A program made the translations under genes and the position numbers. The notes beneath the pieces were generated by a model. That model was not told the origin of the DNA. It saw nothing but the letters and a program-made list of their open reading frames with translations, and ran no database searches. 64,000 nucleotides of DNA from Candidatus Altimarinota bacterium (GTDB lineage: Bacteria; Patescibacteriota; Gracilibacteria; UBA4473), in the NCBI GenBank assembly GCA_021734395.1, contig JAIPJB010000003.1:140066-204065 (forward strand), written 5' to 3'. The stretch's first letter is position 1. Each line of letters begins with the position of its first letter. This document shows, in pieces, positions 1-9,078 of the stretch.

Positions 1-1295
<1,295 letters not shown>

Positions 1296-1313
1296 GTTCA
1301 AAATTCTCTCATG

Positions 1314-1401
1314 GTCATTGCGAGCAAAACGCGGCAATCTTCTTCTTTTTCTAAAGATTTCTTCCGTCTCTTTTGACAAGTTCCATATCCCTCACAATGA
1401 C
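1314..1401. repeat. GTCAT-family interspersed repeat
   Basis: Opens with GTCATTGCGAG and closes with the inverted end CTCACAATGAC, about 88 bp, between the convergent ends of ligA and the next gene. The core GCGGCAATCTTC is shared with copies at 36449 and 63349. This type of intergenic repeat is widespread in bacteria. Confidence 0.75.
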
Positions 1402-1420
1402 GAAATTAAAAATAAGAAAA

Positions 1421-1445
1421 AAAGGCGATACGATGTATCGCCTTT
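1421..1445 (-). terminator. Rho-independent terminator
   Basis: Perfect 11-bp stem AAAGGCGATAC / GTATCGCCTTT with a 3-nt loop. On the minus strand it is followed by a T-run, so it ends the minus-strand gene at 1457-2068. It may also stop ligA transcripts from the other side. Confidence 0.85.
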
Positions 1446-1456
1446 GAATGTCCTGC

Positions 1457-2068
1457 TTAAATTCTCAGAGAATCAAAAAAATCTTTCGGTATGAGCGGAG
1501 GGAACTTTTGAATAAAAGTCCAGCCCTCATATTTGAGTTCGCCGTTCCCGATTTTTTTATCGGTATTTAAGAATTCTCTGATCTCGGGACGAAGTTTTTT
1601 TTCTGATCCCCAATTTTGAACGTATGTTTTTTCTGGTATGTTCATACGTTCTATTTGGAGAAGACAGATGAGACCTTCATTAAACTCTTCCTTGAGTTTT
1701 TCTTTTTCCTTTTCGACAAACTCTAATGATTCAAATTTTTTCTTTTCCACTGGATAGCCTTTTTTCTTTCCCAGTGTCCGAACTTTTACTGATATCGGCA
1801 ATCGCGGGAGGATATCCACAAAATGATGCTTAATATGGAAAAGTTCATCATCATCCTCGAGTCCCGGACAGACGATTTTTTGGAGGGTCTCAAAATCGAA
1901 ACCAACCAATTGTTGATTTCGATCCGTTTCCCACATGGCAACTACCGAATAGAGAAGATAAATGTCTCTTTTTTGGTAAAAATCTGCCTTCCCGGCAAGA
2001 ATTTGCTCTCTTACAATCGGAAGCATCTCATCTTTAATAAGATGACGAGTAAAATTCGTGATTTTCAT
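1457..2068 (-). CDS. Hypothetical protein, 203 aa
   Basis: I do not recognise a family. The product is a soluble, strongly charged protein with no signal peptide or membrane segment. It has a helical N-terminus (MKITNFTRHLIKDEM), a Lys/Glu-rich middle likely to form a helix or short coiled coil (around residues 110-130) and an aromatic C-terminus. The start is the ATG at 2068, with no clear Shine-Dalgarno sequence. It stands alone, convergent with ligA and divergent from secD, and is followed by a strong terminator. The upstream gap holds a possible structured RNA. The reading frame has normal codon use and is probably a real gene. Confidence 0.7.
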   Translation of the reverse strand: MKITNFTRHLIKDEMLPIVREQILAGKADFYQKRDIYLLYSVVAMWETDRNQQLVGFDFETLQKIVCPGLEDDDELFHIKHHFVDILPRLPISVKVRTLGKKKGYPVEKKKFESLEFVEKEKEKLKEEFNEGLICLLQIERMNIPEKTYVQNWGSEKKLRPEIREFLNTDKKIGNGELKYEGWTFIQKFPPLIPKDFFDSLRI

Positions 2069-2115
2069 ACAAACCTCTCTTTTTTGTTAATTAATTGATT
2101 GAGTGAATAATTCTT

Positions 2116-2194
2116 TGACCAAGCAGGACAGCTGAAGACTGCCTGGTTTAAAACTTTTTAAACGCGACAAGATCGCCAGCTCACTCCTTGGTCA
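2116..2194. ncRNA. Possible structured RNA, four-way junction
   Basis: Four helices nest with almost no unpaired bases: an 8-bp closing stem TGACCAAG (2116-2123) / CTTGGTCA (2187-2194) encloses three adjacent hairpins at 2124-2145 (CAGG/CCTG plus CAG/CTG with one bulge), 2146-2163 (GTTTAAA/TTTAAAC) and 2164-2176 (GCGA/TCGC). It resembles a cloverleaf but lacks a tRNA T-loop, GG in the D-loop and a proper anticodon arm. It lies between divergent genes, so the strand is unknown. It could be a leader or a small RNA. Confidence 0.4.
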
Positions 2195-2304
2195 TGTACT
2201 GTAAAAGAACAAAGAATCTTTTAACATGTTTTTTATTTTTAGTCAATTTAATGTTTTTTTGAAAGTCCCCCTCTTACCCCAACATCAGAAGAAAAAAAGA
2301 GGCT

Positions 2305-2332
2305 TTGACGTCTTCTGAATTTTATGTACCAT
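2305..2332 (+). promoter_or_regulatory. Candidate secD promoter
   Basis: TTGACG (2305-2310), 16 nt, then TACCAT (2327-2332), 22 nt before the secD ATG. An inverted repeat TCAGAAGA/TCTTCTGA (about 2285-2318) overlaps the -35 box and could be an operator or hairpin. The -10 is a weak match. Confidence 0.35.
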
Positions 2333-2354
2333 TCGGCAGAATTTTTCTCTCCTC

Positions 2355-4493
2355 ATGCGCAAACAAATCATTCATCGTTTTCTCTTTGTGATCGCGATAG
2401 CGATCTTCGCTTTTTTGGTGGGCGTTCCTTCTTCTTTGTACGGAGACACCTTCATCGGGAAAAAATTGTCCGATCTAAAAATTACTCTGGGATTGGATCT
2501 GGCAGGAGGAACCGAGCTCGACTATCGGATCGATCTGTCGGAAGCTCGCGAACAAAACAATGACGATGATCCAGCCAACGATGTCAATCTCAATACCATT
2601 GCCGAATCCGTCCGAGATTCTCTGGAGCAAAGGGTCAATCCTGCGGGAGTCGGTGAAATCGTCGTCAAACGATCACAGGTCGAAGGACAAGAACATGTCA
2701 TTATTCAGATGCCGCCCAGCTCCAATGTAGAAGAAGCCAAACAAGACGCAGAACGAGACAATCGATTGGAATTTTTTGAAGAAGATCCCACAAAAGTCGC
2801 GGCAAAACGACTGGAAATTGCCGGGTATCTAGACCAAATGACCGCTTGGAACTGGGATGTTAAAGTCGAAGAACTCACACAAGAAGAAGACGCCTCCTTT
2901 CACGAAGTCGGACCGCGTTTTGAAGATCAGATCGGTGATCAAGAATTGGCTGAAAGACTTTTTTCAGCTTCCGAAGAAACTTTCCTCAGCAGTGTCGTAG
3001 AAACTCAAACCGAAGCTGATTACACGATTGATGACGAAGGAAACCTTCAGGTCACTGCTCTGCCAAAAAATGTTTTGGCTCTGATATATGTATCCGACAA
3101 AGAGACCGTCCCCCGAGAAAAAACTCTTCCCCCAAAAGCCCATGCGCGACATATTCTCTTCGCCTATCCAGATGCTCGACGAGCAGGAGAAGATGTTCCC
3201 TATGAATCCAAAGAGGAAGCACAATCCAAAGCTGAAGAAATCCTGACGCAATTACGCGAAGAAGGAACCGAAAACTTTGAGGAACTGGCAAAAGAGTTTT
3301 CTACTGAAAATGCCGCCCAGAGAACTGGCGGTGATCTGGGAACATTTGAGCCCGGAAAAATGGTCGCTGAATTTAATGACGCGGTTTTTGCGGCAGAAGA
3401 GCCAGGACTTTTGGATGTCGTAGAAAGTCCGTTTGGGTTTCATGTGATCGAAGTTTTGGAGATCACGCCCGAACAAACAACCACGGAAAACGAAACTCAA
3501 ATTACCTATGAAATGCTGGCATGGAATGCCGATCCTCTCCGCTGGGAAAAGACCGAGCTTGATGGAGCAGAACTCGAAAATGCTACGGTCGGATATGATG
3601 AAATCGGACAACCACTCGTGAATCTTCTCTTTGACGATAAAGGCGCGGATCTTTTCGCACAGATTACCGAACGTGTTTCTTCTCGGCGATGTAATGGCGG
3701 ACCTTGCCGACTGGGAATCAAAGTCGGAGGACAATGGATTACTCAGCCCACCGTTCGTGAAAAAATCATCGGACGCAGCGCGCAAATCACCGGACAGTTT
3801 ACATTCGACGAAGCCAAAGATCTGGCTGATGGGCTAAATTTAGGAGCAATTGATGCACCAGTTACCCTGAGCGGGCAAACGACAATCACCCCTGAACTCG
3901 GAACCGAGCAACTGCAAAAAAGCCTCAAAGCCGGTCTGGCAGGGTTCATCGTTATTATGATCTTCATAGTGATCATGTATCGTTTTGCAGGGGTGATCGC
4001 GGCATTTTCTCTGTCTCTGTACGCGGGACTTTTCCTTTCGATTTTGAAAATTTGGCCGGAGAGCTTCGGCGGACCGATCGTTCTAACACTCGCTGGTATC
4101 GCAGGAATCATTCTTTCGATCGGTTTGGCGGTAGACGGAAATATCTTGATCTTTGAACGACTCAAAGAAGAACTCCGTCGGGGGCGCGGACTGATGCAGG
4201 CGGTGGATTTGGGATTCGAACGCGCCTGGCCGGCAATCCGAGATTCCAATCTCACAACACTTCTGACCTGTGTGATTCTCTTTTCTTTTGGAAGTTCGAT
4301 TATCAAGGGGTTTGCGATCACTCTTATCGTGGGAACCCTGCTCTCAATGTTTACCGCGATTACGATTTCACGAACTCTACTGCGCTTCTCCCTGCTGTGG
4401 AAACCACTGCAGAAAAACGCCCTCTTCGGGGTGAGTGAAGCCGATGTCGAATCTTCTAAAAAAGCTGTCGGCGCAAAAATCAGAAAACGCTAA
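2355..4493 (+). CDS. secD: SecD translocase subunit with inserted parvulin PPIase domain
   Basis: Part of the SecDF complex that uses the proton gradient to help pull secreted proteins across the membrane. The product is 712 aa and unusually long. It has TM1 at residues 9-28, the first periplasmic domain with LDLAGGTEL (47-55), then a complete parvulin-type prolyl isomerase domain at about 260-370: HILF at 266, GGDLG at 325-329, M336, F340 and FGFHVI at 360-365. A second SecD periplasmic part follows, then five C-terminal membrane segments (about 525-680) with the SecD signature GLAVDGNILIFER (591-603). Canonical SecD has no isomerase, so this is a domain insertion at the extracytoplasmic face. 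secF follows, separated by a four-helix bundle gene. Start ATG at 2355; no Shine-Dalgarno sequence. Confidence 0.95.
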   Translation: MRKQIIHRFLFVIAIAIFAFLVGVPSSLYGDTFIGKKLSDLKITLGLDLAGGTELDYRIDLSEAREQNNDDDPANDVNLNTIAESVRDSLEQRVNPAGVGEIVVKRSQVEGQEHVIIQMPPSSNVEEAKQDAERDNRLEFFEEDPTKVAAKRLEIAGYLDQMTAWNWDVKVEELTQEEDASFHEVGPRFEDQIGDQELAERLFSASEETFLSSVVETQTEADYTIDDEGNLQVTALPKNVLALIYVSDKETVPREKTLPPKAHARHILFAYPDARRAGEDVPYESKEEAQSKAEEILTQLREEGTENFEELAKEFSTENAAQRTGGDLGTFEPGKMVAEFNDAVFAAEEPGLLDVVESPFGFHVIEVLEITPEQTTTENETQITYEMLAWNADPLRWEKTELDGAELENATVGYDEIGQPLVNLLFDDKGADLFAQITERVSSRRCNGGPCRLGIKVGGQWITQPTVREKIIGRSAQITGQFTFDEAKDLADGLNLGAIDAPVTLSGQTTITPELGTEQLQKSLKAGLAGFIVIMIFIVIMYRFAGVIAAFSLSLYAGLFLSILKIWPESFGGPIVLTLAGIAGIILSIGLAVDGNILIFERLKEELRRGRGLMQAVDLGFERAWPAIRDSNLTTLLTCVILFSFGSSIIKGFAITLIVGTLLSMFTAITISRTLLRFSLLWKPLQKNALFGVSEADVESSKKAVGAKIRKR

Positions 4494-4499
4494 AACCAA

Positions 4500-4528
4500 T
4501 TTTCAATCTTCAATTATTAATCTTCAAT
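4500..4528 (-). repeat. ATTGAAGATT AT-rich repeat, left inverted copy
   Basis: On the minus strand this reads ATTGAAGATTAATAATTGAA and onward, the inverted counterpart of 4874-4904. Confidence 0.7.
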
Positions 4529-4892
4529 GGAAAAAGAAAATATACTTCTCAAAAAAAGTTATGAGTTCTCACTCAAAATTATTCTTTTGGGAAGAGTGCT
4601 CAACGATAAGAAAGAATTTATACTGGCAAAACAAATCTTGAAAAGTGGGACTTCCATCGGAGCAAATGCAGAAGAAGCCATTTGTGGACAGTCCGAAAAA
4701 GATTTTTTTACAAAATTGTGTATTGCTTACAAAGAGGCTCGAGAAACCCATTATTGGCTTCGATTGCTCGGGGATGCTGGTATTTTAGAAGAAAAAACCC
4801 TTCTTCCCCTTTTGCAAGATTGCCAAGAGCTTCTAAAAATAATCGGAAAAATTCAATCTACTCTTCGAAAAAAATTGAAGATTGAAGATTAA
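4527..4892 (+). CDS. Four-helix bundle protein (S23/IVP family)
   Basis: The 121-residue helical protein matches the family first described in 23S rRNA intervening sequences, which shares its fold with the Avd accessory protein of retroelements. Family traits visible here are the start KSYEFSLKIILLGR, the central KSGTSIGANAEEA and the motif KLCIAYKEARETHYWLRLL. There is no rRNA gene nearby, so it is a free-standing copy. It sits between secD and secF, which normally adjoin, and is bounded by inverted AT-rich repeats that supply its start codon and final residues. The biochemical role of stand-alone copies is unknown. It is probably a cassette passenger rather than part of the Sec machinery. 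Confidence 0.85.
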   Translation: MEKENILLKKSYEFSLKIILLGRVLNDKKEFILAKQILKSGTSIGANAEEAICGQSEKDFFTKLCIAYKEARETHYWLRLLGDAGILEEKTLLPLLQDCQELLKIIGKIQSTLRKKLKIED

Positions 4893-4904
4893 AAATTAAT
4901 AATT
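4874..4904 (+). repeat. ATTGAAGATT AT-rich repeat, right copy
   Basis: ATTGAAGATTGAAGATT followed by an A/T tail. It encodes the C-terminal KIED of the four-helix bundle protein and ends 8 nt before the secF start. Confidence 0.7.
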
Positions 4905-4912
4905 CTTTTCTC

Positions 4913-5818
4913 ATGATTCATTTCACTCGGTCTCGAAACATCTGGTTCACCTTCTCCGGAATTCTAGTCGCCGCGAGCATTGCTGCTATCGCCATTTTTG
5001 GATTTCAGCTGGGGCTCGACTTTACCGGCGGGGCTCGTTGGGAAGTAGACTTCATGGAAAAACCTCTGCCGCGCGAACGAGTCGAAAACTTCTTTCAGGA
5101 TTTGGAAGACATTAGTCAAAAACCGCAGATCAAAACTACTGCCGAGCAACACTACCTCATCACAATTGAAGACATGAGTGATGAGAAGCTGCAGACTATT
5201 TCCGACAAAATGTACGAGCAGGTCGGTGAATTTGAGGAGATCAGTTATCGCAAAGTGGACAGCTCAGTCGGAGAAAGTTTCCAGAAAAAAGCAATCTATG
5301 CCATTGTCGTGGCTCTGATCGGGATTGTGATTTTTGTCGCATTCGCTTTCCGCAAAATTCCTAAAGCCATCAATCCGTGGCGCTTTGGAGCAGTCGCGAT
5401 TGTCGCACTTTTCCACGATGTACTTTTCATTGTGGGAGTTTTTGTCACACTAGGATACTTTACCGGACTGGAGCTAGACTTGGCTTTCATTACGGCGTTA
5501 CTGGCAACTCTTGGATTTTCGGTGAATGACACGATCGTGATCTTGGATCGCGTCCGAGAAAATATTCGCCTGCAGAAAGCCAGTGAGACTTTTGAAGACA
5601 GCGTGGAAAAATCTATCGAGCAAACACTCGCCCGATCAATCAATACTTCTGCTTCAACGCTCTTTCCTCTTTTGGCACTGCTGATCTGGGGAGCCGACGC
5701 GATCTTTTATTTCGTGCTGGCGTTAACAATTGGTATTGCCATCGGAACCTACTCTTCGATTTTTCTCGCCGCACCGATGCTGGTGAGCCTCAAGGAGTGG
5801 TCTGATCGGAGAGGGTAA
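4913..5818 (+). CDS. secF: SecF protein translocase subunit
   Basis: Partner of SecD in proton-driven protein export across the cytoplasmic membrane. The 301 residues have the expected layout: TM1 (about 9-33), the LDFTGGARWEVDF motif (about 36-48), an extracytoplasmic domain, then five membrane segments with the SecF signature GFSVNDTIVILDRVRENI (about 202-219). The length is normal for the family. No isomerase domain is present, unlike SecD. The ATG at 4913 lies just after the AT-rich repeat that ends the inserted cassette. secD and secF were very probably adjacent before that insertion and may still be co-transcribed through it. Confidence 0.96.
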   Translation: MIHFTRSRNIWFTFSGILVAASIAAIAIFGFQLGLDFTGGARWEVDFMEKPLPRERVENFFQDLEDISQKPQIKTTAEQHYLITIEDMSDEKLQTISDKMYEQVGEFEEISYRKVDSSVGESFQKKAIYAIVVALIGIVIFVAFAFRKIPKAINPWRFGAVAIVALFHDVLFIVGVFVTLGYFTGLELDLAFITALLATLGFSVNDTIVILDRVRENIRLQKASETFEDSVEKSIEQTLARSINTSASTLFPLLALLIWGADAIFYFVLALTIGIAIGTYSSIFLAAPMLVSLKEWSDRRG

Positions 5819-5830
5819 ACTTTTTTTGTT

Positions 5831-5928
5831 GTCATTCACGCCTGCTTACCGGCAGACAGGCGGGTTGGGAATCCTGTAAAGAAATAGCATCTTTTCGCTG
5901 TGAATCCCGGACAAGAAGCCAGAATGAC
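5831..5928. repeat. GTCAT-family interspersed repeat with inverted ends
   Basis: 98 bp, opening with GTCATTC and closing with GAATGAC followed by T residues. An internal hairpin GCCTG / CAGGC surrounds GGCAG. It lies right after secF and may also end its transcript. Confidence 0.75.
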
Positions 5929-6001
5929 TTTTTCTCTTCTTTTTTCTTCCTCTCGACCTCTCCCCAAAAAAAGAATAGAATCCAAGTGAAAAGAATCCCA
6001 C

Positions 6002-7297
6002 ATGTCCCTCAACCCCCAAGCAGAGCAGCTGAATGGTACTTTGGAGAAAGAAACTCCCTTGATCGCTCGCCTGCTCTCCCGTCGCGGACGAGCTATTTTT
6101 TGGCCGCGGGAAGGGATTTTGAAGCAGTCCGCCGAAGCGAAAAATTCCCAACTCAATGCGACAGTAGGTATCGCGACCGAGCATGGTCAAGCAATGAAAC
6201 TGGAATCACTGCACAATCAACTGAATTTTGAACCCAATGCCTATCTCCCCTACGCCCCGAGCTTCGGGATACCGGAACTGCGAGAAACGTGGCGACAAAA
6301 AATACAAGAGAAAAATCCGTCGCTCTCCGGTCCGACGACTCTTCCCATTGTCACTTCCGGTCTGACCCACGCGCTCTCAATGATCGGGTATCTTTTTGTA
6401 GATGAAGGAGATCGAATCATTCTACCGGATAAATTCTGGGGCAATTACAAACTGGTCTTTCAAAATGGGTACGACGCCGTTTTAGACAGCTTTGAGACAT
6501 TTCGGGAAGAAAAATTCAATTTTGAGGGACTCAAGCACAAACTGCTCGATGGACAAGTCGGCAAAAAAATAATCCTGCTCAACGCCCCCAACAATCCCTC
6601 CGGCTATACGCCGACCCGAGAAGAAGCAGAAATCATTCTGCAGATCTTGCGCGAAGCGGCTGACGCCGGAAATAAATTGCTCGTAATTTGCGATGACGCA
6701 TACTTTGGCTTGGTATACGAAGAAAATATCCTGCGAGAATCTTTTTTTGCAGGACTGGCAGATCTGCACCCCAATATTCTAGCGGTCAAAATTGATGGCT
6801 GTACCAAAGAAGAATACACTTGGGGGTTACGGGTAGGATTTATAACTTTTGGAACCAAAGATCTAACCGAGCAATCTGCTCACGCACTCGAGCAAAAAAC
6901 TGCCGGGGCAATCCGTGGCAACGTATCCAATTCGTGCCATTTGTCTCAGCGATTGATCCTCCAAACATTTGAATCCCGTACATACGAAGAAGAAAAACAG
7001 AAAAACTATGATCTCCTGCACTCACGATACGAAAAAGTACGAGCAATTCTGCACGAGAAAAAAGAAACCTACGCGCCCTCCTTCCGAGCATTACCGTTCA
7101 ATTCGGGCTACTTTATGTGTCTGGAACTCAAGCAACTCGACAGCGAGCAGGTACGGCAGATTCTTCTCAAAGAATTTGATACCGGTGTCATTGCCGTAGG
7201 AAATTTGCTCCGAATTGCTTTTTCTTCTGTGGACGAAGAGCAACTCGAGAAGCTTTTCGATAATATTTTTCAGGCGTGCAAACGACTTTCTTCATAA
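6002..7297 (+). CDS. Class I/II PLP-dependent aminotransferase
   Basis: The 431-residue fold-type I aminotransferase probably acts on aspartate or aromatic amino acids; the substrate cannot be read from sequence. Landmarks are NAPNNPSG at residues 194-201, the PLP-ring aspartate in CDDAYF (D231/D232) with Y234, the Schiff-base lysine K269 in DGCTKEEYTWGLRVG, and the phosphate-binding arginine R277 in GLRVGF. The lysine region differs from the usual SFSK pattern. The start is the ATG at 6002; a GTG 16 nt upstream is out of frame. The gene is followed at 180 bp by pckA in the same direction, so the pair may form a small carbon/nitrogen operon linking oxaloacetate and aspartate, which is inference. 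Confidence 0.88.
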   Translation: MSLNPQAEQLNGTLEKETPLIARLLSRRGRAIFWPREGILKQSAEAKNSQLNATVGIATEHGQAMKLESLHNQLNFEPNAYLPYAPSFGIPELRETWRQKIQEKNPSLSGPTTLPIVTSGLTHALSMIGYLFVDEGDRIILPDKFWGNYKLVFQNGYDAVLDSFETFREEKFNFEGLKHKLLDGQVGKKIILLNAPNNPSGYTPTREEAEIILQILREAADAGNKLLVICDDAYFGLVYEENILRESFFAGLADLHPNILAVKIDGCTKEEYTWGLRVGFITFGTKDLTEQSAHALEQKTAGAIRGNVSNSCHLSQRLILQTFESRTYEEEKQKNYDLLHSRYEKVRAILHEKKETYAPSFRALPFNSGYFMCLELKQLDSEQVRQILLKEFDTGVIAVGNLLRIAFSSVDEEQLEKLFDNIFQACKRLSS

Positions 7298-7476
7298 ATG
7301 AAATGTTTTCTTCTTATTCTCCACAAAATTTACTCTCTTTCTGGGGAGGTGAGGACAAAAACGTGTTTGAGCGTCAGAGGGACTCGGCATATTTGTCTTT
7401 CTGGAGAACAAGTGAACTTTTTTGTTCCAAAAAGAACAGTCCCCTCCTTTATCTTTCACAGTAACCTTTCTTTTTT

Positions 7477-9078
7477 ATGGATTATGTATCACTCCTTTCC
7501 TCCTCTCATACCCACTCCAACCTTCCACGGAAAGCCCTGATCGAGTGGGTGCTACGGCAAAAAAAAGCCCTTCTCACTCCTCAAGGCAATTTCATTACGT
7601 GGACTTCCGCTCCCTCCACCGGCAGAAGCCCGCGTGATACGTATATCGTCCGCCACGCAGAAAGTGAAAAAAATATCGACTGGCACTCTCCCCCAAATAT
7701 TCCCATGGAGCCAGAACTTTTTGACGATCTCTGGACTGAAGCCGTCCAAGCCCTTACACAAGAAGAAAACCTTTTTGCCTCTGATCGGGTCATTGGTGCA
7801 GATCCATCGTATGCTCTCCCGGTGCAACTCCTCACCGACAATCCCCTCACGACTCTTTTTGCGGATAATATGTTTCGGCCGGTTCCGGAAAACATCCAGG
7901 ACAGTATTTTGTATGATAAATCATTTACCCTGCTCGTTCTCCCCCATCACGCTGTTAACCCGAAGAAGTATGATCACAAAGTCCGCGATATGGTCATTGC
8001 CATGGACATGGATCGTCAACGAGGACTCATCTTGGGATCTTCATACTTGGGAACAGTGAAAAAACTCATGTTTACCGTCATGAATTACGACACACCAGAG
8101 AAAGGCATTCTCCCGCTCCACTGTTCGGCCAATCAAGGGAAAGACGGAAATACAGCGGTCATATTGGGTTTGTCGGGAACCGGAAAAACAACCTTGTCGG
8201 CTGATCCCCAGCGAGCCCTCATTGGGGACGATGAGCACGGCTGGTCAGAGAACGGGATTTCTAATTTTGAAAACGGCTGCTACGCCAAGCTCATTCATCT
8301 GAATCCTGAAAAAGAACCGGAAATTTATCGAATTGGATTTGGTGAGAAAAAGAATACCGAAAAAAGCAGTGTCATCATTGAGAACGCGATGATGTACCCT
8401 GACGGCAAATTTGATCTGGATGACGAACGTCTGACGGCAAATTCTCGCATCTCCTACCCGCTCTCCTGCCTGCAAAATTTTTCCCAAACCGCCCAAGGCG
8501 GCCATCCTCAGACAATCGTGTTTTTGACGGCCGATGCACATGGCGTCCTACCACCGGTTGCCAAGCTGAATCCTCAGCAGGCTATGCTCTGGTTTTTGAT
8601 GGGCTATACCAGTAAACTAGCCGGTACCGAGACCGGCGTCACACAACCTGTTTCGACATTTTCAAGATTTTTCGGAGGACCTTTTATGCCGCGAAATCCA
8701 GAGGATTATACCGATTTATTGAACAAAAAAATTGTTCAACAAAAAACAGCTGTTTATCTCCTGAATACCGGCTGGACCGGTGGTCCATACGGCATAGGAG
8801 AACGCATCGATATTGGCGTCACACGAAAACTATTGGAGCAAATTTTGTCAGGGAAACTCAAAAATGTTTCCTGTACTGATGATACCCGTTTTCATTTTTC
8901 AGTTCCTACCGAATGCTTGGAAGTCGACTCAAACATACTCCAGCCCTCCAATACCTGGAAAGACAAGAAGCAATACGAACAGCGAGCGAATCTACTCGCT
9001 CGGGAATTTTCGACACATTTTGACAAAATGTTTCCACATCTGGATGATAGAGTCCGACGCGAATGTCCCGGAAAATGA
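7477..9078 (+). CDS. pckA: Phosphoenolpyruvate carboxykinase (ATP)
   Basis: Interconverts oxaloacetate plus ATP with PEP plus CO2 plus ADP in the cytoplasm. The 533-residue protein keeps the substrate arginine region GRSPRDTYIVR (49-59), the metal-site lysine region GTVKKLMF, the P-loop-like kinase motif GLSGTGKTTLS (231-241) and the following DDEHGW (251-256), typical of the ATP-dependent family. Residues 415-421 (LNKKIVQ) come from a 21-bp dispersed palindrome at 8719-8739. At this position the E. coli enzyme, as I recall it, has a helix of the same length, so the palindrome has replaced sequence rather than lengthened the protein. The stop overlaps the likely ung start (ATGA). The 180 bp upstream show no better start. 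Confidence 0.97.
   Translation: MDYVSLLSSSHTHSNLPRKALIEWVLRQKKALLTPQGNFITWTSAPSTGRSPRDTYIVRHAESEKNIDWHSPPNIPMEPELFDDLWTEAVQALTQEENLFASDRVIGADPSYALPVQLLTDNPLTTLFADNMFRPVPENIQDSILYDKSFTLLVLPHHAVNPKKYDHKVRDMVIAMDMDRQRGLILGSSYLGTVKKLMFTVMNYDTPEKGILPLHCSANQGKDGNTAVILGLSGTGKTTLSADPQRALIGDDEHGWSENGISNFENGCYAKLIHLNPEKEPEIYRIGFGEKKNTEKSSVIIENAMMYPDGKFDLDDERLTANSRISYPLSCLQNFSQTAQGGHPQTIVFLTADAHGVLPPVAKLNPQQAMLWFLMGYTSKLAGTETGVTQPVSTFSRFFGGPFMPRNPEDYTDLLNKKIVQQKTAVYLLNTGWTGGPYGIGERIDIGVTRKLLEQILSGKLKNVSCTDDTRFHFSVPTECLEVDSNILQPSNTWKDKKQYEQRANLLAREFSTHFDKMFPHLDDRVRRECPGK
8719..8739. repeat. 21-bp dispersed palindrome, copy 2 (in pckA)
   Basis: Outer arms TTGAACAA/TTGTTCAA with an A-rich centre, encoding LNKKIVQ in the pckA frame. 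Confidence 0.88.

Larger units (their letters stand above)
4500..4904. mobile_element. Repeat-bounded cassette carrying a four-helix bundle gene
   Basis: Inverted copies of an AT-rich ATTGAAGATT repeat lie at 4500-4528 and 4874-4904 and enclose a single small gene that splits secD from secF. The start codon of the cargo lies in the left repeat and its last codons (KLKIED) are encoded by the right repeat. The same repeat occurs without cargo at 18292, 36553 and 46553. Read together, this suggests a mobile or formerly mobile cassette. Confidence 0.6.

Noticed and set aside
2116..2194. A tRNA gene at the four-way junction element
   Set aside because: No TTC-type T-loop, no GG in the D-loop, wrong anticodon loop size and no usable acceptor end.
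4527..4892. The S23-like gene as evidence for a 23S rRNA gene nearby
   Set aside because: No rRNA sequence flanks it; both sides are sec genes and AT-rich repeats.
7411..7431. A further 21-bp palindrome copy (GTGAAC...GTTCC) upstream of pckA
   Set aside because: The spacing is two bases short and the ends are mismatched; too weak to count.
7298..7540. An 80-residue frame between the aminotransferase and pckA genes
   Set aside because: It runs well into pckA, has no coding character and lacks a family match; the pckA start at 7477 explains the region.
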